This document shows positions 55,401 through 64,000 of a stretch of 64,000 bases of DNA, piece by piece. The stretch is from positions 620,001-684,000 of the forward strand of contig NZ_OY762552.1 in NCBI RefSeq assembly GCF_963666025.1. The letters run 5' to 3'. Position 1 is the first letter of the stretch. Every line of letters starts with the position of its first letter. The position numbers were made by a program, and so were the translations under genes. The DNA comes from an uncultured Methanobacterium sp. (GTDB lineage: Archaea > Methanobacteriota > Methanobacteria > Methanobacteriales > Methanobacteriaceae). A model generated the notes under the pieces. That model was not told where the DNA came from, made no database searches, and saw only the letters and a list, made by a program, of their open reading frames with translations.

Positions 55401-58400
55401 CCCACCAATTATTCGTAGCATTCACAGTTACATTACCAACACCATACAATCCATAACGAGTGTTTCCAGTAATCTGATTGAAATGAACCTCAGTAAACGA
55501 ATTAAAAAGATATAAACCATCCTGCAAATTGTTAATTACAACATTACTAAGTATTTGGTTATTGGTAGAGTTATTGATTTGAATTCCATTGAAACTATTG
55601 TATTTTAAGGTATTCTGGTAAATATAATTCCCAGAACCGGTGTTTATATATAATCCATTGACAGTGTTGTTATTAATGATGTTATAGGTCATGAATAATC
55701 CCGTGGCATTATTGAGGTACACACCATTAAGATTACCCGTTATGTTATTCTGATAAAGAGTACTGTTAACAGAACCATTAATATAAATTCCACTATTACC
55801 AGTTGAACCCCTTATATCCAGACCCATAATAAGTGAACCACTACCACCAATATTAACCGTGAAAACAGGAAGAGAAGGATCCAAAGCCCGCACAGTAACA
55901 TTACCCTCAGAAAAAATAGTAAGAGACTTATCCACCAAAACATTTTCAAAATAAGTACCATTTGAAATTTCAATAAAATGACCATTTAAAGTTAAATTAT
56001 CATCAATAGCAGATTGAATACTCGAATAACATTTTCCAGTATTAATATTCCATACCTGTCCAAAAATATATAGCTCAGTGTTAACAGGCCCCTGATTACC
56101 TGCATTATCCACAGCCATGAACTTTAAAATAGTAGTATTAGAGATGTTTATAGGGTTAATATAGATTGTACTCATAGTTGTTGGTGTGTTGCCATCAATA
56201 GTGTAGTAAATAACTGGGTTAGAATCCAGATTATCTGATGCTGTTAGAGTTACTGTTTTTGTGGTGTTGTAAACTCCACCTGAAGGATCTGCAGTTACCA
56301 GTGGCGCAGCAAGATCAACTGTATACGTTAAATTTCCTATTGTACCAGCGTTACCTGCTGCATCCATTGCATAAAACATTAAATTTGTAATCCCCGGGTT
56401 AAGGTTCAAAGTAACACTTTTAATTTGATTGTTCCATGTAATGCCGTTGTTAATACTGTAATAAATCACAGGATCAGGATCAAAGGTATCATTTGCAAGT
56501 AAAGTCACTGTTTTTGTGGTGTTGTATATTCCACCTACAAGACTGGCATTCACAACAGGCGGGTTTAAATCTAAAGTGATATTATTTTCTACAAATGCAG
56601 AATCCAGCCAAGTTTCAATGAAAAAGATTCCAGAAGTAGTTAATTCAGGGCCAAAATCAACAACAGCCCTCCCATTATACACATATGCCGTTTTATAAAC
56701 GCCAAAATAATTTCCATTAACATCAACGATATCAATTTCTACAAGCGTTCCATCCGGAATATGTCCTATCGAAGATATATCCTCACCATTATTATTATGA
56801 GTTAAATCCACATTAACTGTGAAATTACCATTAGTAACCAAAGGATTTACAGTAACGTTCAAAACCAACCATGAACCTGCAAAACCAGGATCATCAGAAC
56901 CCCACCAGTTATTAGTTGCATTAATAGACCCAACACCATGCAAAATGTTACCTAGAATTCTATTAAAATTAATATTACCTGTTGAGTTGAATAATTCTAA
57001 TCCTACGTCGCCAATTATTGTATTACTTAAAATATTAACATTAGAGTTAAATAAATAAATTCCACATCCAATTATTTGGCCTCCATTAATACCTACTATA
57101 TTATTGCCAGTTATGAGTGCATTGGAACCACCAACAATTATACCGCAATTTTGGGAATATAAAGTAATATTATTATTTGATACATAAGCATTATATGAAT
57201 CTCCAATCAGAATAAATGGAAAACCTTCCATTCCGCCACCATTAAGAGTGTTTTGAGTTATGTTGTTGTTATCACCATTAACACAAATACCATAATCACC
57301 TCCATGGCAAATAATAATATTTTCAGAAATTAGACAATTATCCGCATCATTCAGCCATATGCATTTTTCCCCCATCACCAAACCATAAATGGTTGAACCA
57401 CTGCCTTCGTTGTTAATAGTGAAAACAGGATTAGAACCGGACTTATTAATTGTAACATTGGCACCAGAAACCGGTCGGATAATAAGTTTTTTATAAACAA
57501 CTACACTTTCTGTATAAGTTCCATTCTCAATTTCAATTGTGTGGTTATTGAGGGTTAATTGATCATCTATGGCATTTTGGATAGTAGAATAGCTTTTCCC
57601 GGTGTTAACATTTATAATTGGAAGATTTAAAATATAATTTTGAGTTTGAACTGCTGCCTGATTACCCGCACTATCTACAGCCATGAACTTTAAAGTAGTG
57701 GTACTGGTAATGTTAATAGGATTGGTGTATACTGTACTTGAGGTAGTAGGTGTACTACCATTGGTTGTGTAATAAATTACAGGATTGGGGTCAAGATTAT
57801 CTGTTGCAGTTAAAGTTACATTCTGATATGAAGTATAAGTTCCACCTGCAAGGCTGGCATTAACTATTGGCACCTGAGTATCAATAGTAACATTAATGGA
57901 CATTGATTGACTATCTAAGCTGGCAATGATGTTTGGTGTTCCGCTGGTGGCTACTCCACGGTTAAAAGTTGCATTGGCTTTTCCATTACGTGTATAAACA
58001 ACACCATTTACATTGCCAATGTTCGTATAAAGGGTTACTGGAATATTATCAGGGATATGGCCTTGTGATGATGTGTCACTCCTGTTATTGTCATGTGCCA
58101 GGTCTACAGTGATTGTGGAGTTTTCATTGGTAATTTCAGGTTGTGCTGTTAAATTTAGAACAACCCATGAATTAGAGGAGATTGTTCCATTTTCACAGTT
58201 AATATCACTACTATATACTGAGGAATTAGTGGGATTGTTGGTTCCCCACCAGTTACTGATTAAATTCACATTTCCGTTTTGAGTAATGTAAAGTCCATAG
58301 CAACTGTTTCCTGTGATTCTGTTGAAACTAATTGTAAGAGATGATTGACTTACTTGAACACCACAGCTATTATTGAAAATATTATTTTCATAAATGGTGG

Positions 58401-59565
58401 TGTCGGTGGAGTTTATGATTATTATCCCATGGGCTGTGTTATTGTTGATGGTGTTATTAGTTACTCGGATGTTGTTGGCATTATTTTCTATCAGTATTCC
58501 CTCAACACCGTTATTATAAACTATATTACTAATAATGGCCGAATTATGAGCATTATTTGCCCATACTCCCAACCAAGAGTTCCCAGTTATGTTGTTAGAA
58601 CTGATTTCACTCTCTGTTGATCCTGCAAGACCCACACCCACCTGATTACCAGAAATATCAGTGTTGTTAACTATACAGATACTGGAACTGCCGGAGACAT
58701 AAACCCCATTCCTTTGATTGTTAATTATAATATTATCATTTACAGTGACATTCTCACTATTTTCAATAAACACCCCTTCAGGATTATTATAAACACTATC
58801 ATTTTCAATCGAAATATTTGAACCATTATAAACCCAGATTCCAGCCCAACCATTTCTTGTGACATTGTTCCCCTCTAAAATGTTTGCCATAGCATAGTAG
58901 AGGTTAATACCTATATTATTTCCCGAAATTCCTGTGTTATTTGAAATGATGTTGTTATTGCAAGTAGCATCAGAGATATAAATACCATTCCAGGTGTTAT
59001 TTTCAGCAGTGTTTCCTGTGACATGGTTATAATTAGAATAATTTTGGAGGATAATTCCTTCCTGATTAAATGACACACTGTTTCCCGACCCTATAGTGTT
59101 GTTTGAGGCATTATAAAGCCATATCCCCGCCCACAAATTCCGAGTCACATTATTTCCTTGGATTATATTTCCCGAAGCATAGAACAAATCAATGCCCACA
59201 TTATTCCCGGAAATCTCAGTGCTCTGGGAAATAAAATTATTGTTACAGGTTGAATCCGGAATAAGTACTCCATTCCAGGTGTTATTTTTAACTGTATTCC
59301 CCGTGACATTGTTATAATTAGAAAAATTCTGCAGGATAATACCCTCCTGATTACCGGATACAATATTGTTATCTATAAGATTATTAGAAGAGTTACTGGC
59401 ACAAATTCCACTCCAAACATTGTTAATTACAGTATTATTTGTGATTTGACAGTTCGTAACATCATCCAAATAGACCCCAGAATAACCTTCAGTCAGAATA
59501 AATCCCTGAATACAAGAACCACTACCACCTGAGTTAATGGTAATAACTGGAGAAGAAGAATTCAA
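52411..59565 (-). CDS. Large beta-helix adhesin, main part
   Basis: 2,384 residues of a giant surface protein. Modules in order: beta-helix (1-440), Ig-like beta domain (450-550), a chitobiase-C-like domain (557-640, VIYYTTNGSTPTTSSTVYTNP), then three more beta-helix modules opening near residues 647, 1160 and 1500 with KSYSTIQNAIDD-like starts and each closing in NWWG. The last ~400 residues (FAIATTKVNDDILAYWLN... HDQVADSAASQYNVTWSRT...) form a conserved methanobacterial adhesin domain of unknown job. The true start is upstream in another frame; a 10-G run separates them. Confidence 0.85.
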   Translation of the reverse strand: MNSSSPVITINSGGSGSCIQGFILTEGYSGVYLDDVTNCQITNNTVINNVWSGICASNSSNNLIDNNIVSGNQEGIILQNFSNYNNVTGNTVKNNTWNGVLIPDSTCNNNFISQSTEISGNNVGIDLFYASGNIIQGNNVTRNLWAGIWLYNASNNTIGSGNSVSFNQEGIILQNYSNYNHVTGNTAENNTWNGIYISDATCNNNIISNNTGISGNNIGINLYYAMANILEGNNVTRNGWAGIWVYNGSNISIENDSVYNNPEGVFIENSENVTVNDNIIINNQRNGVYVSGSSSICIVNNTDISGNQVGVGLAGSTESEISSNNITGNSWLGVWANNAHNSAIISNIVYNNGVEGILIENNANNIRVTNNTINNNTAHGIIIINSTDTTIYENNIFNNSCGVQVSQSSLTISFNRITGNSCYGLYITQNGNVNLISNWWGTNNPTNSSVYSSDINCENGTISSNSWVVLNLTAQPEITNENSTITVDLAHDNNRSDTSSQGHIPDNIPVTLYTNIGNVNGVVYTRNGKANATFNRGVATSGTPNIIASLDSQSMSINVTIDTQVPIVNASLAGGTYTSYQNVTLTATDNLDPNPVIYYTTNGSTPTTSSTVYTNPINITSTTTLKFMAVDSAGNQAAVQTQNYILNLPIINVNTGKSYSTIQNAIDDQLTLNNHTIEIENGTYTESVVVYKKLIIRPVSGANVTINKSGSNPVFTINNEGSGSTIYGLVMGEKCIWLNDADNCLISENIIICHGGDYGICVNGDNNNITQNTLNGGGMEGFPFILIGDSYNAYVSNNNITLYSQNCGIIVGGSNALITGNNIVGINGGQIIGCGIYLFNSNVNILSNTIIGDVGLELFNSTGNINFNRILGNILHGVGSINATNNWWGSDDPGFAGSWLVLNVTVNPLVTNGNFTVNVDLTHNNNGEDISSIGHIPDGTLVEIDIVDVNGNYFGVYKTAYVYNGRAVVDFGPELTTSGIFFIETWLDSAFVENNITLDLNPPVVNASLVGGIYNTTKTVTLLANDTFDPDPVIYYSINNGITWNNQIKSVTLNLNPGITNLMFYAMDAAGNAGTIGNLTYTVDLAAPLVTADPSGGVYNTTKTVTLTASDNLDSNPVIYYTIDGNTPTTMSTIYINPINISNTTILKFMAVDNAGNQGPVNTELYIFGQVWNINTGKCYSSIQSAIDDNLTLNGHFIEISNGTYFENVLVDKSLTIFSEGNVTVRALDPSLPVFTVNIGGSGSLIMGLDIRGSTGNSGIYINGSVNSTLYQNNITGNLNGVYLNNATGLFMTYNIINNNTVNGLYINTGSGNYIYQNTLKYNSFNGIQINNSTNNQILSNVVINNLQDGLYLFNSFTEVHFNQITGNTRYGLYGVGNVTVNATNNWWGTNIPSNSISNGSAVNGGRVLFDPYLVLGLVGSTVHVTKNSTSCSQITADLTHNNRGDDTSGSGTIPDGLPVNFTASLPATIVSSSSTRGGKATVTLTSSSSSGATTVTASTYNQTVSKLFRKSFNTIQSAISNSLTVNGDVILVENGTYTENVVVNKNLTIISDSSVTVQASNTSNPVFTITRGGSGSWIQGFVISGAVNSFGLLLDGCSNCTINNNTITNNCIGLGTGDIKTENNIIMCNNITSNQVGLGTSNSYNYVIYDNTITYNSNGGVELLDSDNTVIYTNLIMENNSPGNFSFGIYLSNSNNTLIQNNLIPGNRYGLYIVDSRNCTVYSNLLTECIVGIYVNNTVANINFNSITLNILYGLYNVYGNINATNNWWGSNTNPLNSNINICNMNGTVNTTTWLMLNIDPTSTVNSGGNASITADLTHNNLGTDTSSQGHVIDGIPITFTKISGPGSIISPARTVKGQVTTILNLGTTTAQSVTISVSLDNQTVSQQIVIAPGSAVLNITSSALNSTTLQPISFTYTVPLNSSVIWVSVLWKNTQYLFYGELQVIVNGAVVKSIGYVNPGYNTWKNRGYRDNVFNAIICANNYILQAGIDPTAVPVSFWNDLISWYSLTGTELQFIQNHRLEFMDNLTVRLTYPGADAPAMTVTDPVTNSTINLNFTGGTVLRTSPIIYLNGVSAGYEGVKSFAIATTKVNDDILAYWLNQNSTYPVGAMKAAYGTFLTALIMEYIHDQVADSAASQYNVTWSRTSPIVVSVGDDAYQTYLTLECDHSMGMTVKGSLKNMKLFNYITSSAISPIEYAVMNNIGESQFSTTNSSVNSVLIDLVYDYYFNNESLEGFIQNGYLIIKTNGSNDNFLVIDPETGIVRDVNTVYNYCGAYCFHDQLTNQSHQLGESQVQGKQHVNIGRPIKFTLGILNWYLGMQIATAGVVAICGAPEAAPAGLIVAGIGISEMLLGAEEVWSAAFMPVMTDEDYGEQIQNWPSWFI

Positions 59566-59824
59566 ACCCTGGAGGGTGATATGCCCCCCCCCCAGTTTTA
59601 GTTTTTAACTGCACTGTTTTATAGACAACCAAATTTTCAGTATAGGTATAATCAGAACCATTATTATCCTCTACCAGAATAGTGTCATTAATTGAAGCAC
59701 TGTCAACAGCCACCTGAATACTATCACCAGGACTAACAGTTAAATTAGCAGCAGAAACCACACCCATAACCAGGAAACAGGTAAACAAAAACACTATTAG
59801 TAACCATTTAAATTTAACAATCAT
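59534..59824 (-). CDS. N-terminal part of the large adhesin, separated by a frameshift
   Basis: 96 codons with signal peptide (MIVKFKWLLIVFLFTCFLVMGVVSAA) and the first beta-helix repeats (SPGDSIQVAVDSASINDTILVEDN... VVYKTVQLKTKT). After KTGGG this frame runs on only to AYHPPGFEFFFSSYYH. With one G fewer in the 59584-59593 tract, KTKTGGG would continue into HITLQGLNSSSPVITINSGGSGS, as in the adhesin's other modules, giving one protein of about 2,470 residues. GGGGTG precedes the ATG. Confidence 0.8.
   Translation of the reverse strand: MIVKFKWLLIVFLFTCFLVMGVVSAANLTVSPGDSIQVAVDSASINDTILVEDNNGSDYTYTENLVVYKTVQLKTKTGGGAYHPPGFEFFFSSYYH
59584..59593. repeat. Ten-base C/G homopolymer at a frameshift
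   Basis: C10 on the plus strand, G10 in the coding strand. It lies exactly where the adhesin frame must change. Nine Gs would join the two open frames. It may be a slippage-driven switch or a sequencing error. Confidence 0.85.
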
Positions 59825-60116
59825 CTACACACCCCTTCCCACCAAAATATTATTATTAACAAATACTAAATTAATTATACTTATATTTTTCTATTTTACT
59901 TGATATTTAATAAAGTAAATATTAAAAAATCAATTATACAATTAAATAGTATAAAACATGTACCAACAGTGTTACAATTTTACAAACTAACTGAACTATC
60001 AATGGTAAAAATATATAATATGGAGATTTTTTAAAACCATATAATTAACCTATTTTGAAGTAATATCCGAATAAAACACTTGATATGACAAACATGTCAA
60101 CTATTATGGTAAAAAT

Positions 60117-61379
60117 ATGAAAAGAATATCATTACAGTATTTAAAAAGTTTCAAACATCATTTAAACGATTCTTTACTCAAGGAATCTTACTACCTGTTT
60201 GTATCGTACGTTTTAGTAGTTGCTTCAGGTTTTATTTTCTGGTTGGTGGGTGCTCGATATTACTCTCCAGAAGATTTAGGCGTTGCTTCGGCAATTGTAT
60301 CTATTATAGGCTTGATTTCAATGCTTTCGTTTTTGGGATTTGACATAGCCCTGGTTAAATACATTCCCGAGATGAAAAACAAAAAAGAACTGATTAATTC
60401 CTGTTTAACAGTTGCGGTGATTTTTTCAGCAATTTTAACATTGATATTCATTGCTGGGATTAATTTATGGAGTCCTTCATTAGTTATTTTAAGAGAAAAT
60501 TCATGGCTGACATTATTCTTTTTAATCTTCATCATCACCTCCACACTGTCCACATTGCAAGGTTTTGGGGTTTTTCCAGGATTTAAAAAAGCTGAATATT
60601 CATTAATTCAAAATTTAACAATACCTTTTAGAATATTATTTCTTTTATTATTAATCCCATTCGGGGTTTATGGATTATTCATATCTTACGGCCTGGTTTA
60701 TATATTCGCATTTGTCGTGGGTATGTTTTTAACATCAAAGATATTTGATTATGGTTTTAGTCTAACCATAAAAAAAGGAATTTTAAGTGATATTTTTAAT
60801 TATTCCTCGGGTAATTACTTTGCAAGAATATTTGAAAACCTTCCCACTTTCCTGTTACCCTTACTGATATTAAATATTCTGGGAGCAACGCAGAATGCAT
60901 ATTTCTATATTGCATGGCAGATTTCCATGCTTTTACTGGCCATACCATATGTGATGTATATTGCCCTACTTGCTGAAAGTAATTCTCAAATTGAAGATAT
61001 TAAAAAGAACATTAGAAAAGCACTGAAATTAGTTTTCGTGGCCATGGTTATAGCCTTTATGGGAATTTTAATCTTTGGCAAGTATTTGTTATCAATTTTC
61101 GGAGATGCCTATACCCTGAATTCATATAACTTGTTACTGTTATTCGCCCTGGGCAATTTCCTTTATTTTATCAACACGTTATATGCAACTGTTAATCGTA
61201 TCTTGAAGAATACAATAAGAATCATTGTTGTTTATGCCAGCATATCCTCTACTACTTTACTGTTAAGTTATTTTTTAATGGGCAGATGGGGGCTGATGGG
61301 TGTGGGATATGCCTGGATAATTTCAAATGCAGTGGTGTTACTGTTCACACTGCCCCTTCTAAAAAGAAGTTATTTATAA
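60117..61379 (+). CDS. Polysaccharide flippase-like membrane protein
   Basis: 420 residues, about twelve to fourteen helices, Wzx/MATE-like: SGFIFWLVGARYYSPEDLGVASAIVSIIGLISMLSFLGFDIALVKYIPE near the start, which is the family signature, and a second half with WQISMLLLAIPYVMYIALLAE. It would move lipid-linked glycan across the membrane. The ribosome site is weak (GGTAAA), and TGACA-AACA-TGTCA (60087-60100) is a short palindrome just upstream. Its end overlaps the convergent DUF2206 gene by 10 nt. Confidence 0.88.
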   Translation: MKRISLQYLKSFKHHLNDSLLKESYYLFVSYVLVVASGFIFWLVGARYYSPEDLGVASAIVSIIGLISMLSFLGFDIALVKYIPEMKNKKELINSCLTVAVIFSAILTLIFIAGINLWSPSLVILRENSWLTLFFLIFIITSTLSTLQGFGVFPGFKKAEYSLIQNLTIPFRILFLLLLIPFGVYGLFISYGLVYIFAFVVGMFLTSKIFDYGFSLTIKKGILSDIFNYSSGNYFARIFENLPTFLLPLLILNILGATQNAYFYIAWQISMLLLAIPYVMYIALLAESNSQIEDIKKNIRKALKLVFVAMVIAFMGILIFGKYLLSIFGDAYTLNSYNLLLLFALGNFLYFINTLYATVNRILKNTIRIIVVYASISSTTLLLSYFLMGRWGLMGVGYAWIISNAVVLLFTLPLLKRSYL

Positions 61380-63436
61380 ATCACTGCACCCCCATTATCA
61401 TAAAGTCTTTTCTTGTTGATGAATAGGGCAGAATAATGGGAAATATCATCATATTCCGTGTAACTGGAGTAAACATGTTTGTTTTGAATGTTTGCTGTCC
61501 TGAGATAAATGAAATCATTTTTCGTGACATTATCCGTACTTAATCTTTTCAAATGCATCATATCAAACTGACCATAAATGTAGTATCCAGAATAATCTGC
61601 AGCCACACTACTATTGCTAGGATTATGGTTGTATAACCAGTTAGCAGCAGAATAGTCTTTATCCTGAATATAATAACTTTCAAAACGCGGTCCATTTGAA
61701 TTTAAAAATTCAGAGTGATTTTCACCACAAATCTGATACACCATATGGGAAGCTGACGAAAACTGGAGAATTAATAGTAAAATGATAATCCAGTTAAATT
61801 TCTTATTCCATCGAGTAGAATATTTGGAAATAGCTAAAGCACCGATGATAAATGCCGGTGCTAGGAAAATAAGCAATTCTTGATAGGCCCTGCTAACTCC
61901 AAAACCCTCAATAAACACAGATGTAACTGATAGAAATGCGAGTAAAGCAAACGATACAATCATCATTAATGAAAATGAAGTACTGATTTTAGTTTTTTTC
62001 TTAATAACTTCAAAAACGCCCAGCGCAATGGTGAAAAATGAGATATAATATATGACATAGCTAATTTGATCAGCTAGGGTGTTTTTGGTGGAAAAAAGTG
62101 TTTCTTCATTTTTTAAACCTTCTAAAGCCATTTGAAGGATATTTATAACATTATTTTTTAGAAACAATGCAGTTTCATTAAAAGGAGTTGCCGTTGCCTG
62201 AGAGTACCAGACAAACATCAAAACTAAAAATAATATCATCATATTTATTTGAAAAATACTAAATTCGTGTTTAATCCTAACTTTTCCTTTTAATATCTCT
62301 TTAATCCATGAATAACTTATATTAGTTCTGTTTTCTAAAATTATACTTAAAATCCATGAAGAAAATACTGCAATAAAGAATATGTAAGCGGTGGAATAAT
62401 TTGATAATATCAGTGAAAACATGAAAAGGATGATCAGTATTTTTTTGTTAAACATCCGGAAGTTATCTTCAAAAATAACCATAACTGCTATGGCAAAAAA
62501 TAGTGAAGCAATTGTCTGTCTAAATCCTAACCAGCCATACATGGAAATAAAAATATGCTGAGACATTAATAAGAAGGCTGCTAAGAATGCATAATAACTG
62601 TTAAGGTATTTTCTAAAAACAGTGAAGCTCACTAAGGGTACCAGTGCAAACAACAGGTTATAAAGAACTTTGTAGACATAAACTTCTTTTATTCCCAATA
62701 TAATACTGTAAATGCCGGGTAAGATTGTTAAACTTAAACATGAATTGTAATTATGACCGTATGATGCTATGCTCCAGTGTGAATTGGAAATCGTTAATTT
62801 TAGGACGTATAACTCTATACTACTGTCAATTGGTGTCACATAAGTTGAACGTAAACCATGCATCAGGCACAGAGATAAGGATATCATCAATATGGCCAGT
62901 GGATACGTGAAATTAGGAGTTTTTTCTCTGAAATAGGTAATCAAAACTATGTATGATGGAATGAGGATAAATAATAACAGGAGAAATGTGTTAATTTCGT
63001 AATAATTCATTAAAATTGTTCCAATAATGGAAATAATGGGTAATAACAGGGAAATTAAGGGTATAAACAGATATTTACCTTCTAAATTGGGTTTAACCAG
63101 GTTCAATTTAATTTTATCTTCAGTTCGGTGATAGGCACATAACATTAAAAAGCATATTACAATATTTAGGCCGATTAAAAGTGGAATCAGTGATATTGGT
63201 TTTGAAATTAAGGGATAAAAACTGTTGATGAGTAATCCCATGAATAATAAAAGAGATACACTTAAACTTACAGATAGTAAGAACTTCTCCAGCCAACCAA
63301 CTTTATCCATTTTTAAAATGTGGAGAATCAGCAGTCCAGGGATGAAGTTAAGGGTGATAAAACCCATCAATTCTCTTAAAACAGGTACATTAAAAACAAC
63401 CAGCAAATCTGTAATGAGGAGTAGGGAGAGTAACAT
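61370..63436 (-). CDS. DUF2206 family multi-pass membrane protein
   Basis: About 688 residues from the first ATG, with roughly fifteen helices and an external loop region (SHWSIASYGHNYNSCLSLTILPGIYSI, a DUF2206-type element as I recall). The C-terminal 100 residues (DYSAANWLYNHNPSNSSVAADYSGYYIYGQF) look like a GT-C-type soluble tail, so a membrane glycosyltransferase is possible. A strong GGAGGAGG site lies 36 nt before the ATG but 5-8 nt before ATA codons; starting there adds MIITKKNYFC, which fits the family N-terminus better. Confidence 0.78.
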   Translation of the reverse strand: MLLSLLLITDLLVVFNVPVLRELMGFITLNFIPGLLILHILKMDKVGWLEKFLLSVSLSVSLLLFMGLLINSFYPLISKPISLIPLLIGLNIVICFLMLCAYHRTEDKIKLNLVKPNLEGKYLFIPLISLLLPIISIIGTILMNYYEINTFLLLLFILIPSYIVLITYFREKTPNFTYPLAILMISLSLCLMHGLRSTYVTPIDSSIELYVLKLTISNSHWSIASYGHNYNSCLSLTILPGIYSIILGIKEVYVYKVLYNLLFALVPLVSFTVFRKYLNSYYAFLAAFLLMSQHIFISMYGWLGFRQTIASLFFAIAVMVIFEDNFRMFNKKILIILFMFSLILSNYSTAYIFFIAVFSSWILSIILENRTNISYSWIKEILKGKVRIKHEFSIFQINMMILFLVLMFVWYSQATATPFNETALFLKNNVINILQMALEGLKNEETLFSTKNTLADQISYVIYYISFFTIALGVFEVIKKKTKISTSFSLMMIVSFALLAFLSVTSVFIEGFGVSRAYQELLIFLAPAFIIGALAISKYSTRWNKKFNWIIILLLILQFSSASHMVYQICGENHSEFLNSNGPRFESYYIQDKDYSAANWLYNHNPSNSSVAADYSGYYIYGQFDMMHLKRLSTDNVTKNDFIYLRTANIQNKHVYSSYTEYDDISHYSALFINKKRLYDNGGAVIYK

Positions 63437-63471
63437 GCAGAAATAATTTTTTTTGGTAATTATTATTTTAA

Positions 63472-63479
63472 CCTCCTCC
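63472..63479 (-). promoter_or_regulatory. Strong ribosome binding site before ATA codons
   Basis: GGAGGAGG on the minus strand lies 5 and 8 nt before ATA codons at 63466 and 63463, and about 36 nt before the ATG at 63436. No ATG, GTG or TTG lies in frame between them. Confidence 0.55.
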
Positions 63480-63507
63480 TTTTGTAAATTTGGGACTTTT
63501 TTCTCAT

Positions 63508-64000
63508 TTAGATATCATTCTGATCATCTAACAGGTCTTTGTAGACCTTAATAGTATTTTTTCCACATTCTTCCCAGTTGAATTTTTTGGCCTTTTCCAG
63601 GCCTCTTTTGCTCATGTTGGATCTAAGGTCTTCATTGGTTAAAACCTGGTATATATTCTCGCTGAAGCCCCGGTAGTTGGCAGGATCTAGTAAAATTCCT
63701 GCATCTTCAACTATTTCAGGAACAGATGTTACATTCGAAGCTATAACCGGTGTCCCACAGGCCATGGCTTCGATCAATGGTAAACCAAATCCTTCGTAAA
63801 GTGATGGGAAAACAAAAACATCAGCCATATTGTAAAATTTAGGTAAATCTTCCTCAAATACGTTTTCAAGTACAGTAATGTGGTTTGCTAAACCCATTTT
63901 TTTTATTAAATTGGTATCCATTTCATTGATTTTTATCAACTTTATATTTTCCAATTTTTTATCAGTTAAAAGTAATTTAAATGCTTTTAAAAGGACTTCT
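63508..64000 (-). CDS. Glycosyltransferase family 4, C-terminal part (cut by window end)
   Basis: The frame is open to the window edge, so the gene starts beyond 64000; a TTG at 63954 is not its start. Upstream codons read EVLLKAFKLLLTDKKLENIKLIK. The visible part has the GT-B UDP/GDP-sugar binding fold: FEEDLPKFYNMADVFVFPSLYEGFGLPLIEAMACGTPVIASNVTSVPEIV with the E-x7-E motif. It ends DLLDDQNDI. Together with the flippase and DUF2206 genes it forms a glycan synthesis or protein glycosylation locus. Confidence 0.88.
   Translation of the reverse strand, partial: EVLLKAFKLLLTDKKLENIKLIKINEMDTNLIKKMGLANHITVLENVFEEDLPKFYNMADVFVFPSLYEGFGLPLIEAMACGTPVIASNVTSVPEIVEDAGILLDPANYRGFSENIYQVLTNEDLRSNMSKRGLEKAKKFNWEECGKNTIKVYKDLLDDQNDI

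Overview
The window reads as the chromosome of a hydrogenotrophic methanogen of the order Methanobacteriales, most like Methanobacterium. The evidence is the methanogen marker protein MtxX, the hydrogenase maturation factor HypE, an archaeal cis-prenyltransferase, ribosomal protein S8e next to the C-terminal piece of a split family B DNA polymerase (the arrangement known from Methanothermobacter), very large beta-helix surface proteins, AT-rich spacers and GGTGA-type ribosome binding sites.

Layout. 1-3.5 kb: uppS-tatD operon, mtxX and a zinc-ribbon membrane protein. 3.7-7.6 kb: an accessory redox block with three flavodoxin-like genes, an MDR oxidoreductase, a broken second copy of it, a flavodoxin remnant and a membrane protein. 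7.6-12.2 kb: membrane proteins, an ArsR-type regulator and a FUSC-type transporter. 12.4-18.3 kb: tetrapyrrole genes hemL and cbiC, an unknown membrane protein, DUF5654 and RDD proteins, hypE. 18.6-25.1 kb: histidine kinase overlapping an iron-type alcohol dehydrogenase, rps8e, polB2, a HAD hydrolase and an AAA+ ATPase. 25.3-29 kb: a secreted PsbP-like/sortase fusion and a secreted PIG-L deacetylase. 29.3-32.6 kb: PfkB kinase, HisA-related protein and glnA.

32.6-49.2 kb is the most striking region. All genes run leftward: a giant surface protein joining four beta-helix blocks to a CobN-like chelatase domain, a second membrane-anchored CobN-like protein whose central motif has decayed, a DUF2162 membrane transporter, an ExbB/TolQ-like motor protein and a DUF2149 (ExbD-like) partner. 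I infer a surface metal or tetrapyrrole handling system coupled to a Tol/Exb-type motor. 49.2-60 kb holds further surface genes: a transglutaminase-like protein, two small PepSY-like proteins, two decayed adhesin remnants and a ~2,470-residue beta-helix adhesin put out of frame by a run of ten C/G at 59584-59593. 60-64 kb is the edge of a glycan locus: flippase, DUF2206 membrane protein, and a glycosyltransferase cut by the window end.

Two patterns cross the window. First, at four genes the ribosome binding site and protein alignment or signal-peptide logic point to AUU or AUA initiation codons (near 4762, 6501, 39142 and 63463). Second, intergenic spacers repeatedly carry short, often perfect tandem duplications of 13-26 bp. 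No tRNA, rRNA, CRISPR array or insertion sequence was recognised. Function calls rest on reading motifs by eye; no database search was possible.
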